A program made the position numbers and the translations under genes. Source: Auanema rhodensis (lineage: Eukaryota > Nematoda > Chromadorea > Rhabditida > Rhabditidae). Taken from it: DNA of 64,000 nucleotides. Position 1 is the stretch's first letter, and every line of letters begins with the position of its first letter. The notes beneath the pieces were generated by a model. The model was not told the DNA's origin. It ran no database searches and saw only the letters and a program-made list of their open reading frames with translations. Below are positions 52,101 through 62,352 of this stretch, in pieces. The stretch spans positions 14,285,767 through 14,349,766 of the forward strand of contig OZ059898.1 in the NCBI GenBank assembly GCA_964057225.1, in the 5' to 3' direction.

Positions 52101-54823
52101 GATTCAAAAATAATATTATTTAATATTAATCGCAAAGGCTATACAAGGACAAACGGATATAACATATCCTACTGAGCTCTTAACATGCTCTTAACCTGCT
52201 CAGAAAGGGATTACGGTATCGCGGTAAAATTGAGTCAAGAGGTTACTGGACAAGCTTGTAAAAGATTATCCTACGCACGGTATTATCTAATTACATAGTA
52301 TAATCAGGATATTGAAGAGTCAGATATTACATTTGGCCAGGTGTCATCATGTCATCATGTTCATGCTCATCTCTGACTCTTGAGCATAGCTTATATAATC
52401 TGATTTTTCTTAATCACATCATAGAATTCATAATCTTTTGCCACCAATATATTGTGGATTTATAGAAAGTGTAGAAAAATAGAATGTTAAAGAAGCTTGC
52501 ACGGAAGGGCGTCAGAAAGAACGAATGAAGTACTACCGTATGCCTACGCCCGTTACTCTTGCCTTGCTTATGCCATCCATAGCCTGGGGGGCTTCTACTT
52601 GTCTCGTAAGCCATTGGTTCATGCTGACGATCATCTGGATGGATTCTATGAGGATCGACAGCAGCCATGAAGGCGATGTCTTTTGTTTGTTCAGCAGGAA
52701 TGCATCTGCCAATAAGGGAATTTAATTGCTTCTGTAGGCAAATAGCTGTCTTTAGCAGCAAATATCAAGAGAAATGGGGACTCTTCTGAATATGGGCATC
52801 TTCCATCACTTCCTTCACATATCTTCTCCCTCGTTTTCTCTCATATTCTCGCTTTCTCTCTTTATCTGTGTCAAGTTTGCTCTCTCACTTCTCCATACAC
52901 ATGTAAAGATCTTATAATTTATTTTTCTCTAATTCTTCCTATTTTCCCTCTTATTCCAGGGGTAGAAGTACAGATGTTGAATTTGAACATCTACGCTCAT
53001 CAACACTTCGAGCTTTCTCCCCTAATCAAGTAAAAACATATTTTGTACCGAAATCTGAAACCAAAAAAACAGAGTAGTTGGAAGTTCAATGATAGAGTTT
53101 CACTAAATAGCAACATTTTATTCTTTAGTTGTTCAAACATTTATATGAATATACAAATTTTTGGAATCGCATTGAAAAATCATTTTGTAACGTCAGCGAT
53201 CTTGACTACCACTACTGTGCTCACTTTCCGTTGCTCACCTCTCTACTACCACCTCATACTCTCATCTTTACAATCATTGTCATCACAATGGAATATTACG
53301 GTATAATCATGTATTGTATATCGCTGTGGGAAGCTGGAAGCTGAAACCCTCAATATCACAGCAGCTATACTCCAATATTCCACATAGATCAGGACCGTGG
53401 GGACACTCATAGACACAGTGCATTCCAATCTGTATTTGTCACAAAATTTTTCGACATTCATACACATATTATTTTTCTGAAAAAGCAGTCATCGATAGAA
53501 CAGCTACCTAAATGGATTCATGTGTTTCATTTGATTGTAATGCATATTCTCCATCAATGTCTTATACTGAGCTAACTTCATCAGCTCATTGTCATTCCTG
53601 GTCAAGCAACTTTGAATCGTAAGCCTTGCCTATAAGATTAAACATTTTTCCCCCTTCTTTCTACTTAAAATACTAACAATAAAATATAATATTCATTTTC
53701 AGGCTATTTGCCAGACGATGTGCACGATGTGCTCAAACACTGGAATCTACAGATCTTGTTTATCGCTGTATGCAAAATACTTATCACTCACGTTGTTTTA
53801 CCTGTTGTTACTGTAGAATTCCATTTACAAAGGTAAATATTAATTTTCTGAAAAATTAAATTTGAAATGAAAATTACTGTTGGAAAACTGAAATACAACC
53901 GCTCTTGAATGAAAATAAAAATAAAATGAAAATTAAACAACATGAATTAGATATTCTAATGAGCACGTGAAACTATTTTCTCTTTAATTATAATCAATTA
54001 TGCATATTTATACAATTACATCTAACTATATATTTTTAATTTTTTTAGTTTTTTATTCAAATTTCATAGCAACTGATTTTAGGGTGATGAATATCTTATG
54101 GTAGAAGGCGAAATTGTTTGTCGAAATGATTATCACATGTTACAATCTCATTTACCTCCTCGTATGTTTCAATTCTTCAAATGAATATTTCAAATAATGA
54201 AAATGTTTAGCTATGGCTATTCCAACACTGTCGTATGATTATGATCAATCGGATCCATCAAGAAAAACACCGAAAAGACCTAGAACTATTTTAAATGCTC
54301 AACAGAGACGACAGTTCAAAGCAGCATTTGAGAAAAGCGCAAAACCATGTAGAAAAGTGAGTGAAAATATTATTTTAGCCTTTATTGTATTATTTATAAT
54401 TTGTATAGGTTAGAGAACAATTGGCTAAAGAAACTGGGCTAAGTGTTCGAGTAGTTCAAGTTTGGTTTCAAAACCAACGAGCTAAGGTAAGGATGAGCTT
54501 TCCATAAATTCTAATTCATAAATTATGTTCTAGATGAAGAAAATTCAACGTAAGGAAGATAATAAGAGATCATCCGGCAGTACTATTAAGTCAGATGACG
54601 CCAAAGGCTCAGATAAGAGTTCCGATGACGGTATATTCAATAATTTCAGCAATTCTTACCTCAAATTCATAATGTTTCAGAGGTTGATACCGATACTGAG
54701 GAAATAGAGTGTGATGAAAACCGAGCAACATCTGTAAAAACTGAACTAAGCGATATGGATCATATAAGCAATCCAATCGAAAAGCTATATAACATGCAGA
54801 ATACATACTTTCAATATAGTTGA
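49181..54823 (+). CDS. lim-6: LMX1-type LIM-homeodomain transcription factor
   Basis: Nine exons encode about 332 residues. Exons 1-5: 49181-49194, 49410-49519, 50263-50342, 50759-50880, 53703-53832. LIM1: [36 protein letters not shown]2: [36 protein letters not shown]. Zinc ligands are complete in both. The homeodomain [19 protein letters not shown], with [15 protein letters not shown] and [17 protein letters not shown], is LMX1-specific (Gln50, Asn51). The end [10 protein letters not shown] is like the end of nematode and vertebrate LMX1 (LYNMQ). LMX1/lim-6 proteins specify neuron identity, including GABAergic neurons and uterine cells in C. elegans. Introns 2 and 4 are long (about 0.74 and 2.8 kb), unlike the rest of this region. 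A possible internal first exon is described separately. Confidence 0.95.
50907..50947 (+). repeat. Pyrimidine (CT/CTTT) microsatellite
   Basis: A run of TC and TTTC units just after the LIM1 exon donor, on the transcribed strand of lim-6. Confidence 0.75.
52960..53029 (+). other. lim-6: Candidate cassette exon in lim-6
   Basis: Seventy nt between a good acceptor (CTTATTCCAG) and a donor (CAA/GTAAAA). Spliced after the LIM1 exon it reads in frame [20 protein letters not shown] onward. It then changes the phase of the LIM2 exon, leading to a stop near that exon's end. If used it would yield a LIM1-only product without homeodomain. Unproven. Confidence 0.3.
53512..53618 (+). other. lim-6: Candidate alternative first coding exon of lim-6
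   Basis: An ATG directly preceded by an in-frame TAA opens a 35-codon frame ([20 protein letters not shown] and on to SSNFE) ending at a donor TC/GTAAGC. Its exit phase fits the LIM2 exon exactly and gives ...[12 protein letters not shown]. An isoform starting here would keep LIM2 and the homeodomain and lose LIM1. Confidence 0.45.
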
Positions 54824-55566
54824 AGCGTAGCAACATTGCATTTCTCTACTATTTCTACCTGATTCTTCATAGGATATGAACACATTTTATATTTCTTATC
54901 ATATCATCGTCATATTATAATCCAGAAGTTGTCCTAATAACTACAGAAAATGCTGATTTATAAACTTTTTAGCAGCTTTTTGGCCATTTTACAGTATGTT
55001 TATTATATATTTATATATCTCAGAATATGTGAAACATTTCCTAATGTTGTTGAGATAACCACTTATTTTCACCAAATGGGTTTTTTTTATGTTGCATTTT
55101 AAACTGTATAATAATTATCATAATTATCATAATTATATTCAAATAATATTCATTTATATTCATTTTTGCCATAATTCATTATTTTTTGCTTAACTAATGT
55201 ATGTGCAAGACAAGATATTCTAGTCATGTTGCTAATAAAAGTTTTATTCATGTTCTTTCCAATATTACCCAATGTTCAGATTTTCATAACATAATGCAGG
55301 TGTCACAAGCAATTAAGACTCATTCTTGGCATGAAAGCAGGAGAAACAACTAAAGCAACCACATACCCTTCGTAACACATGGTCTAGTCTATCTGGTTGC
55401 CATGACAATATTCCGTTGCCGCAACGAGCTTCATACGCTCAAGCCACTATTCACTCTTCAAATCTCATTTCTTTATCATTTTCAATCATAGGAAAGGATT
55501 TCAGCACAAATTTCTTTGTTTACATAAAAATTTCCCTTTGAAAAATGCTTTCTGTATGAAGGAATA
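54824..55566. promoter_or_regulatory. Region between lim-6 and mksr-1, with mksr-1 promoter
   Basis: About 740 nt. The left half is A/T-rich lim-6 3' UTR/flank. The right half is less A/T-rich and contains an X-box (separate entry) and TTGCCGCAACGAGC just after it. Confidence 0.5.
55396..55409 (+). promoter_or_regulatory. mksr-1: X-box (RFX/DAF-19 binding site) of mksr-1
   Basis: GTTGCCATGACAAT matches the nematode X-box consensus (GTHNYY AT RRNAAC) at all positions but the last. It lies about 160 nt upstream of the B9D1 start on the same strand, within the usual distance. RFX factor DAF-19 drives ciliary genes, including the B9/MKSR genes, through this motif in C. elegans. Confidence 0.75.
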
Positions 55567-56426
55567 ATGTTCCGAGATTCCAAATCACAATTCCTTGTTG
55601 TCGTCAATGGCCAAGTTGAATCCGCTCGGGTAGTTTCATTACATTATCATAAATAATTAAAAATCTTTTTTTAGTTTCCAGCAATACCTGATATATCAGT
55701 GAGATTGTTTTACTCTTACGGCCCAGATTGGTATTTGGTTGCTGGTCCTTCAGACTTTCTATCATCACTATGTTCACGAGGGCACGGACCAGATATAACA
55801 ATAGATTTACCCTTTGAAGGAACATTTTCATCAACAAACCCGTTTAAATGTAAGGTTTTTGATTAAAATAATGTTGATAACATCACTTTAAGGGCCTCAA
55901 ATAGCCGTTGTTTGTTATGGTAGAGATTTCTTTGGGCATGATGTCATCAGAGGTTATGGCGCAACAAGAATACCAACAGTTCCCGGAAGGTATTTAAATC
56001 AATAAACTTAACTTTCATCGGCTTCTTGTAGACATAGATTAACAGTACCGTGCTTCACTCCAGAGCCTTCAACCATGTTTCAAAGAATAATGGGCTTATT
56101 CTGGGGAAAACGAGCAGAGTTTTTAGACCCAGCCATAACAACAAAAGCAGAAGGACGACACGGTTCGTTGTGCAATGATTGCGAAATATTTCGACATGTT
56201 TGCAGCCGCCAGAGTTTCAACTCAAGGAGTCCTATCGATAACATTGAATGTACTATTAAAAGACGTTAAAAAATTAGGATTCGACGTGAGCCCATCGTCG
56301 CTGTTAAAGCCGAGTGAAGCACCCTTACCGGAGTATCAAATAAAAGTCCCAACGAAAAAAAACCAGGCAAGAGAACAAGTAAAAAATAAAAATTTAAAAA
56401 ACGAATTCAGGAACAACCGTCAATAG
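55567..56426 (+). CDS. mksr-1: B9 domain-containing protein 1 (MKSR-1), ciliary transition zone
   Basis: Five exons encode about 240 residues. The B9 (C2-like) domain covers most of it: [15 protein letters not shown] at the start, then [71 protein letters not shown] and [14 protein letters not shown]. Each matches human B9D1 (for example FKSTNPYGWPQIVLSVYG, VVRGYGAVHVP). The 43-nt intron after EGRH (donor GTTCGT, acceptor TTTGCAG) is needed to reach AARVSTQG. A Lys/Asn/Arg-rich tail extends beyond the human protein. B9D1 works with B9D2 and MKS1 at the transition zone gate. An upstream X-box supports ciliary regulation. Convergent with rpl-19. Confidence 0.93.
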
Positions 56427-56562
56427 TAGAGACCACCCCGCTCACAAAAGCTGATCAGGACCGTCAACTCCCTCAACTAGTAGATGAGCCCCCAACACAA
56501 TAATAAACAGTTATTAACGAATACAACTTTGTTGGCAACAAACAACAAAAAACAATATTTAC

Positions 56563-57380
56563 TTATCGGCCTTCTCGCTTTCGGAAATCTTGCGAAGGAT
56601 TTCAGTTCGCTTGGCTTGCTGTCTGTCCTCTCTTCTCTTGCGGGATTCCTTATTGCGGTCACGTCTGGCTTGAGCTTGATCACTGGAAAAAAAAAACTAG
56701 ATGGGAAAGAACAATACAAAGACTTACGCGAGCTGCTTGGCACGCTTGTTCTCTGACTTCTTCTTGAAGATGTACTCCATAAGGTTCTTCTTGTTCTTGA
56801 AGTTGTTACCCTTGGCGCGAAGGTAGAGCTCATGGTAAAGATGCTTGTCAATCTTCTTGGCCTCACGATATCTCTTGAGCAAGTTACGGAGAACACGCAT
56901 ACGTCTCATCCAGAGAACTTTCTCTGGCATACGAGCGTTAGCAGTACCACGTCTTTTACCGAGACCGGTGTGACGTCCCTACAATTAAACAAATGAATAA
57001 AAAAATAAAAAATACATTGAAAGAATTAAATTAAAATTATTATGCATAAAAGCTTACCTTTCTTCTGGCTTCGAGGTATTTGCGGGCACGGAAGCGGGAG
57101 TGGACGGCTTCTGGCTTACGGATGATAAGTCCATCCTTTACCAGACGACGGATGTTTTGTCTGGAGTTGGCATTGGAGATCTCGCTGACCTCGTTGGGGT
57201 CAAGCCAGACCTTATTCTTTCCGCACTTAAGTACGGAGGCAGCGAGCCGCTTTTGAAGGCGCAAATTACTAAAAATAACATATAAAAAAAGGCAATCATA
57301 GTTTCGTTGATAGCTTAACATTAAAAAATCATTTTTTTAATGATAATTTCAACATAATATACATAAAACACGTACCTCAT
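56563..57380 (-). CDS. rpl-19: 60S ribosomal protein L19 (eL19)
   Basis: Four exons encode about 195 residues. The first exon contributes only ATG plus two bases, and the next reads [20 protein letters not shown]. Then [84 protein letters not shown] and a basic C-terminal helix ending SESEKADK. It matches eL19 along its full length. An intron directly after the initiator region and a pyrimidine-rich leader (CTTTTTCC upstream of the ATG) are common in ribosomal protein genes. The 3' end overlaps nothing and faces mksr-1 across about 136 nt. Confidence 0.97.
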
Positions 57381-58062
57381 GATGCACCTTGTATTCCAGT
57401 TACGGAAAAAGTGATCCTATACCCAAAATAATCGCGTATATCAAAAATTTCCTGAGATAGATGTGCATGTTTATACAGTAATAGAATGATTGCTCCCGCG
57501 TCGCACCGCGAGCGTCGTCTTTGGAGCACGTTTGTAAACTTGTGTTAGTCCATCCTTTCCGTCCCCCCCCCCTTAAACATTTTCAAATTTCTAGGCTACA
57601 AAACTTCTTTTTCTATAGCCTTTAGTACACAACCTAATGAAATATTCATTCTTTTTTTTATAGTTCAAAGCTGAACAGCTTTCAAATCGTTCTCATACAT
57701 TTACCAACAAACTTCTATAACCATAGAGGCTCTTTCTCCCAATGGCAGTTTTCGAAATTACACAATTTCCAGATATTAAAACGACAAAACGGTAAATTAT
57801 TCTCTATTCCTTCGTATTTTCCGCTATTTCTTCCCTGTTATTTTCACATGAATCCCGATAGGTGTGATCAATATAAAAATCAATGTTTATGTTATAACAG
57901 CGTTATATAAAGTGTGCGATTCTTTTCTTGTTATCGATTTTTATGTCCCGTATGTTTGCCATTGTAGGCAACTTGGTTTCCCAAATTCAGTCTCTATTTT
58001 ATAGGTTATGAAAGATTTAGCATACTACATTTTTGTGATGATAACAGAAAACAATTAGAATA
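57381..58062. promoter_or_regulatory. Divergent region between rpl-19 and the EMSY-like gene
   Basis: About 680 nt. It has a CpG-rich patch near 57495-57515 (CCCGCGTCGCACCGCGAGCG) and a 10-C run at 57563-57572. Further right, an ATG at 57742 begins a small frame (MAVFEITQFPDIKTTK) with a donor at 57792. Spliced to an acceptor near 57990 it stays open for about 40 codons and stops at a TAATG that overlaps the EMSY-like ATG. This could be an upstream ORF or small protein. Confidence 0.4.
57563..57572. repeat. Poly-C run
   Basis: Ten consecutive C in the rpl-19/EMSY-like intergenic region; the length may vary or be misread. Confidence 0.8.
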
Positions 58063-60995
58063 ATGTCTCGCATTAACTCATCTTGGGACGAGGAAGATTG
58101 TGCCTATCTTTTACGTCAGTTAGGTTAGAACAGCAATTTTTCATAGACAAATGAATCAACTTTTCAGAATTAACAGCTTTTTCTTCTGTTGTATCTGCTC
58201 TTCGTGCTCAAGGAGTTTTTAATAAATTTAAAAGTGTTGTTCTCGATAGTCTGAAAAGGGTTTTATTGTAAGATTCAATTTTTTTCAATATATTTTCATG
58301 AATTTGTTTATTTTAGCATTAATGATGAGCTCTACAAAGCAGAAATTCGTAGGGCAGCCAACGATGAAAATCTTACTAAGGTTGCCACAGTGTAAGAAAT
58401 GTTAGTATGTTTCTAAAATATTTTGAATTTTTTAGATTAAATCCTTCGTATGATACATTCACTGAATGGGGTTTGGTTAGTGCTGAGGTATTTTTATTTT
58501 ATATTTTTCACTTTATTTATTGCTGTGTTTTAAAGTTCGATGATGAATTTGAAGTTCCCCAACCTCGTCTATACGAAGGTGTAGGAACTAATAGTATTGC
58601 TAGCTCTCTTCTCTCTCTCGCTACTACGCATAATAATGAAATAGATGATTACCGAACTTCTCTTGAGCAATTACTTAACGTTCCCCATATTCCGTATGGT
58701 AATTCAATTTTTTCTTTTTTTCGTTGTACTTTAGCATTGTTTTCTAGTTCCTGAAAGATTACGAAGATATCTTCGAGGCACTGAATATCTCTTTGATATT
58801 GATCAACCTCACGTTCCTTCTACATCCCAACCAGGAATGCGAACCCCTATTGTGAGGAAACGTCCTGCCGATAAAGAAACGCCTATCATTGTGCGTTTTT
58901 TTTTTGTTGTCCTATTTACGTTTCTATTATATTTTAGTTAAAGAGAAATGCTGGTATTCCACCAGTTTTCATTGATACTTCTGTAGAGGCTAGGAGGATC
59001 GAAAGACTTCCTGCCAAAAAAATAGTCGAAAAAATTTCCGAATCTAGCGCCTTGAGAAAGGAAATGTATGCTCTTATATCAATTTCTTATTTCTTATTTG
59101 AATTATTATAGTGAGAAACCCCAAGACATCGCTAAACCAAGTACTTCCACTGGAATGAGAGAGGTATTTATGGAAATAGGAAATTTTTTAATAAATAATT
59201 TTTAGTCAATTCCGACAGATGCTACTATTATGTACAAAATGCGCGTTCAAAAGGGTGCCGAAAATAAATTTTCAAAAGGTATAAAAAGTTTAAATGTAAG
59301 AAATTAATTTTTCATCTTCAGCTGTTGGTCCCCCTTCTCTTCCCCACCCAAATACTATGACGGTCTCGAAACTCCCTGAGTCGGAGTTAACTACATATGA
59401 GAAGTCTGCGCAAATAGAAGTTGAAGCTCTCCTTCATAAAATACAAAAACAGATGCAGGAAGAAGCATCGAGGGCCATTGAAACGAAAAAACCCAAAAGA
59501 AGACCCCGAAATTCCGAACCTCCCATCGAAAATATGGTATATTGATAGTATTTTTTGAAACATTTAATATTGTATTCAATTTATTAGCCCGTTATTCCTA
59601 AAACTGCTCCTCGACCTGCAACTCATCTGCCAATTACTAACCGGATACCTCACTTGACGGGTCCATCTACTTCATCTCCAACAGCTGGTTAGTTTTTCTA
59701 TTCTGAAATTTCGATATTAAATGACATTGTTTTGATTTTGCAGCAATTGCAAAACGTCCAAGATTAACATCATTATCTGAATTACCATCTACTAGTACAA
59801 CTCCAAAAGATGTTACTTTAATCAGGACTTCTTCTGTATCTAATGCCATGAAACCCAAGCCAATTCCTGGATACCTTCCGTAATTTTGAAGATATTGAAA
59901 AAAAATTTATTCAATGTCTTCAGGAACGATACTCACAAAAAACCAAGGACTCTCTCGCAAGGATCTCCTGTTGCTTTTCTCACTAGTAATAGAATGGTAA
60001 CAAATAGTTCAGTTAGCTCTTCTAGGCCGCCTCAGGTTTGTGTAACTGAAAGCCATGATTATAAACATTCATCTCTTTAAAGGCAAGACCGTTAGGAATT
60101 TCTCCCTCATTATCCATATCGTCACTGTCATCTTCGATGATGGCTTCTTCAGAGACTGGATCTCATCATGGACATGATTATGGGGCAACTGCAACAGCGA
60201 AGTAAGAAATTAATTTTCATATTACTACGAATCGTTCAAGTTAATTTTTACAAATCTAACTTTAGTAGGACGATATACAAACCGCTCACCGTTAATCAGC
60301 ACCAAGAATCATTTTATAAAGCTACAACTGCTAGAGCTAGAAACCCTCTTACTAATCCTGTTACTCTAGCTTCCCACCACCAAACCCTCCTTCCAGTTGT
60401 TCGAAGAGTAAGTATATCACATAGCTTCCCGTTTTATCAATTTTAGCTGATGATCTATTCCTTCCCTTTATAGGTTGGACATGTTATGTTTAGAAGGGAT
60501 GCCTCTGGAAATATAATAACTGAACCATCCCAATCTTCTTCTTCCCAACTTGGTAGGCGCATGATCGCTACGAATTCTCCTGGTATGTTTTCTTTTCTCG
60601 CTGCGTGTATTTAGACTTTATTTTAGTATCCGCTTCACCTATCGCCGTCGAACGGATAAGAGAAAAAATTGATCAACCGCGAGTAGAACATCCTAACGGT
60701 ACACATAAAGCAAAAAAAAAGAAGATTGAACTCAACGATCTAATTATAGGTTTGCACGCAGTTCATCCGCACTCCTCTGATGCTGATAGTTCAGTTATCC
60801 GCCAGGTAAAGCATTATTTTTATTTTATTACCTACATGGCATTTTCAGTTGCCTGTACCCATTCATCGTCCTCACGCCGCTGTCCCCTTTGTCCCCATTG
60901 AGGTGCAAAAACCTAATTCGTCCATTCAGCATGAATTTCCACCGGAAACGAAAGCGGGCGAAGCAGTTATTTCAAACCTGAAAATTCCACGATGA
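58063..60995 (+). CDS. EMSY-like ENT-domain nuclear protein
   Basis: About 17 short introns; the product is roughly 650-700 residues. The N-terminus is a clear ENT domain: LLRQLELTAFSSVVSALRAQ, then LDSLKRVLLINDELYKAEIR and RAANDENLTKVATVL, matching human EMSY (LELEAYAGVISALRAQG, HRAEVRRAVNDERLTTIA). The rest is low-complexity, rich in Ser, Pro, Thr and Lys, with clusters of basic residues (KKPKRRPR, KAKKKKIELNDLIIG) that could be nuclear localisation signals, and no further domain. EMSY binds HP1 and BRCA2 in vertebrates and is part of a SIN3/KDM5 chromatin complex; the ENT domain dimerises and binds chromoshadow partners. Whether that role holds here is inference. A TTTTATAG acceptor-like site lies about 60 nt before the ATG. 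Confidence 0.8.
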
Positions 60996-62352
60996 GTTTT
61001 ATTCCATTGATCTTTTCTAGAACTCATATCTCATTACCTGTGTACTAATGGCTTTTAAATATCCAACGAAGTCTCTTACTCTGTACTGGTTTTATTTACT
61101 TTGAAATCTCAGTTCTGGTGATACTTTATACTGTATGTGAATATTTCGCATTGTACAAAATATGTCTGTTTTTATCTGTTTGTATACTAGATCCCACATT
61201 TGTTCCCGATGTTACTAGTTGAGTCGAAATCGGTGTGTTATCTTGTTTCTTAGTTATGTTGTTTCTCTAATGAACGCTAGTGAACTAAACAAACTTTATT
61301 GTTTCGGAAATCTATTTTGTTCATTTTATTGGTAGATGGAGGTAATGTTCCTCCGGTCACAGATTATCTACAATAAGACACGAGCAAAATACGATGAAAG
61401 TTAGTCTAATTTCTATATATATACAAGTAATAATGCTGGAACACCAAGGAGACGCAGCACAAAGAAAATAGAAAGAAATTATGCAACTTTTGATAGACAA
61501 TGATAGTATTAGACTATTTATATATTATACACGAGTACTTAATTAAAAAATATCACAACACTCGAGATGGAAATACAAAAAATGAAAGAAAAGTAGGAAA
61601 TGTGAGGTGAATTAAAACGAAATCTTACACAATTTCTTAAAAGTGGAAAAAAAAAGGTTCGTTTCTTAAAGAGTTAATGATAAAATGACTAGCAGATCAT
61701 AAGCGATTCGAAATAATAGAATGACAACTTAAGAGTACAACTGAAGAAGTGCATGCTTAAAAGACAACAATTATACAACAAGACCATGATGATTGTTTGA
61801 TATATTAATGGTACGCTTAAACCCACAACCAGCTGCTAGGACATTCGGAAGCTGTGATGGAAGTGGGATAACTTCATATTTTGCGAATTGAAAAGAAGTT
61901 ATATTCTTGAGCTTTTAAAAGCGAAAGGTAGTTAAATCTTTGGTGAATATGGAGGGAATACTGGACTTCGTTAGATTCACATCCACAAAACTTGGAAACG
62001 TTATATGATATGGATTACCTTACATATTATGTTTGCCGATTTTTGCTACGACAATAACACGCAAAAGTATCCGAAAACAATGATTAAATCTTCTTTGAAT
62101 AGATTCGTCTCACAAGATGAAAAAATCATGAAAAAGGTGCCTTAAAAGGCCTAAATCCTCAAATATGTATTCCGAGTTAAAAGAAAAATTAAATGCAACA
62201 ACTAATAGCTGTTAACTTCTCAAGTAATCTTTTTGATTAAAAACTTTTTCAACTTCAATAATAATCTCCAAATAAATTGAGGCTCCACCATAGGACCTCC
62301 GAATGTCCTACTACAATAGCAAAGATAAATGAGTATACTTACAAAAGTGAGC
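60996..62352. other. Convergent 3' intergenic region
   Basis: About 1.36 kb between the 3' ends of the EMSY-like and lin-23 genes, so it should hold two 3' UTRs. No conserved ORF, repeat or RNA gene is seen. Confidence 0.4.

Larger units (their letters stand above)
50881..53702 (+). other. lim-6: Large LIM1-LIM2 intron of lim-6
   Basis: At 2.8 kb it is by far the longest intron in the window. It holds a C/T microsatellite (50907-50947), a G+C-rich island with long frames on both strands (about 52500-52730), more C/T-rich DNA near 52800-52870, and two exon-like segments (52960-53029 and 53512-53618). Long introns of neuronal homeobox genes often hold enhancers or internal promoters; that is inference here. 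Confidence 0.6.

Noticed and set aside
52414-52761. 115-codon minus-strand frame in the lim-6 intron
   Set aside because: Both strands are open because of local composition; no family, no start context, no splicing evidence.
56477-56896. Long minus-strand frame (and a plus-strand 90-codon frame) over the rpl-19 3' part
   Set aside because: They are shadow frames of the rpl-19 coding exons, which fully explain the region.
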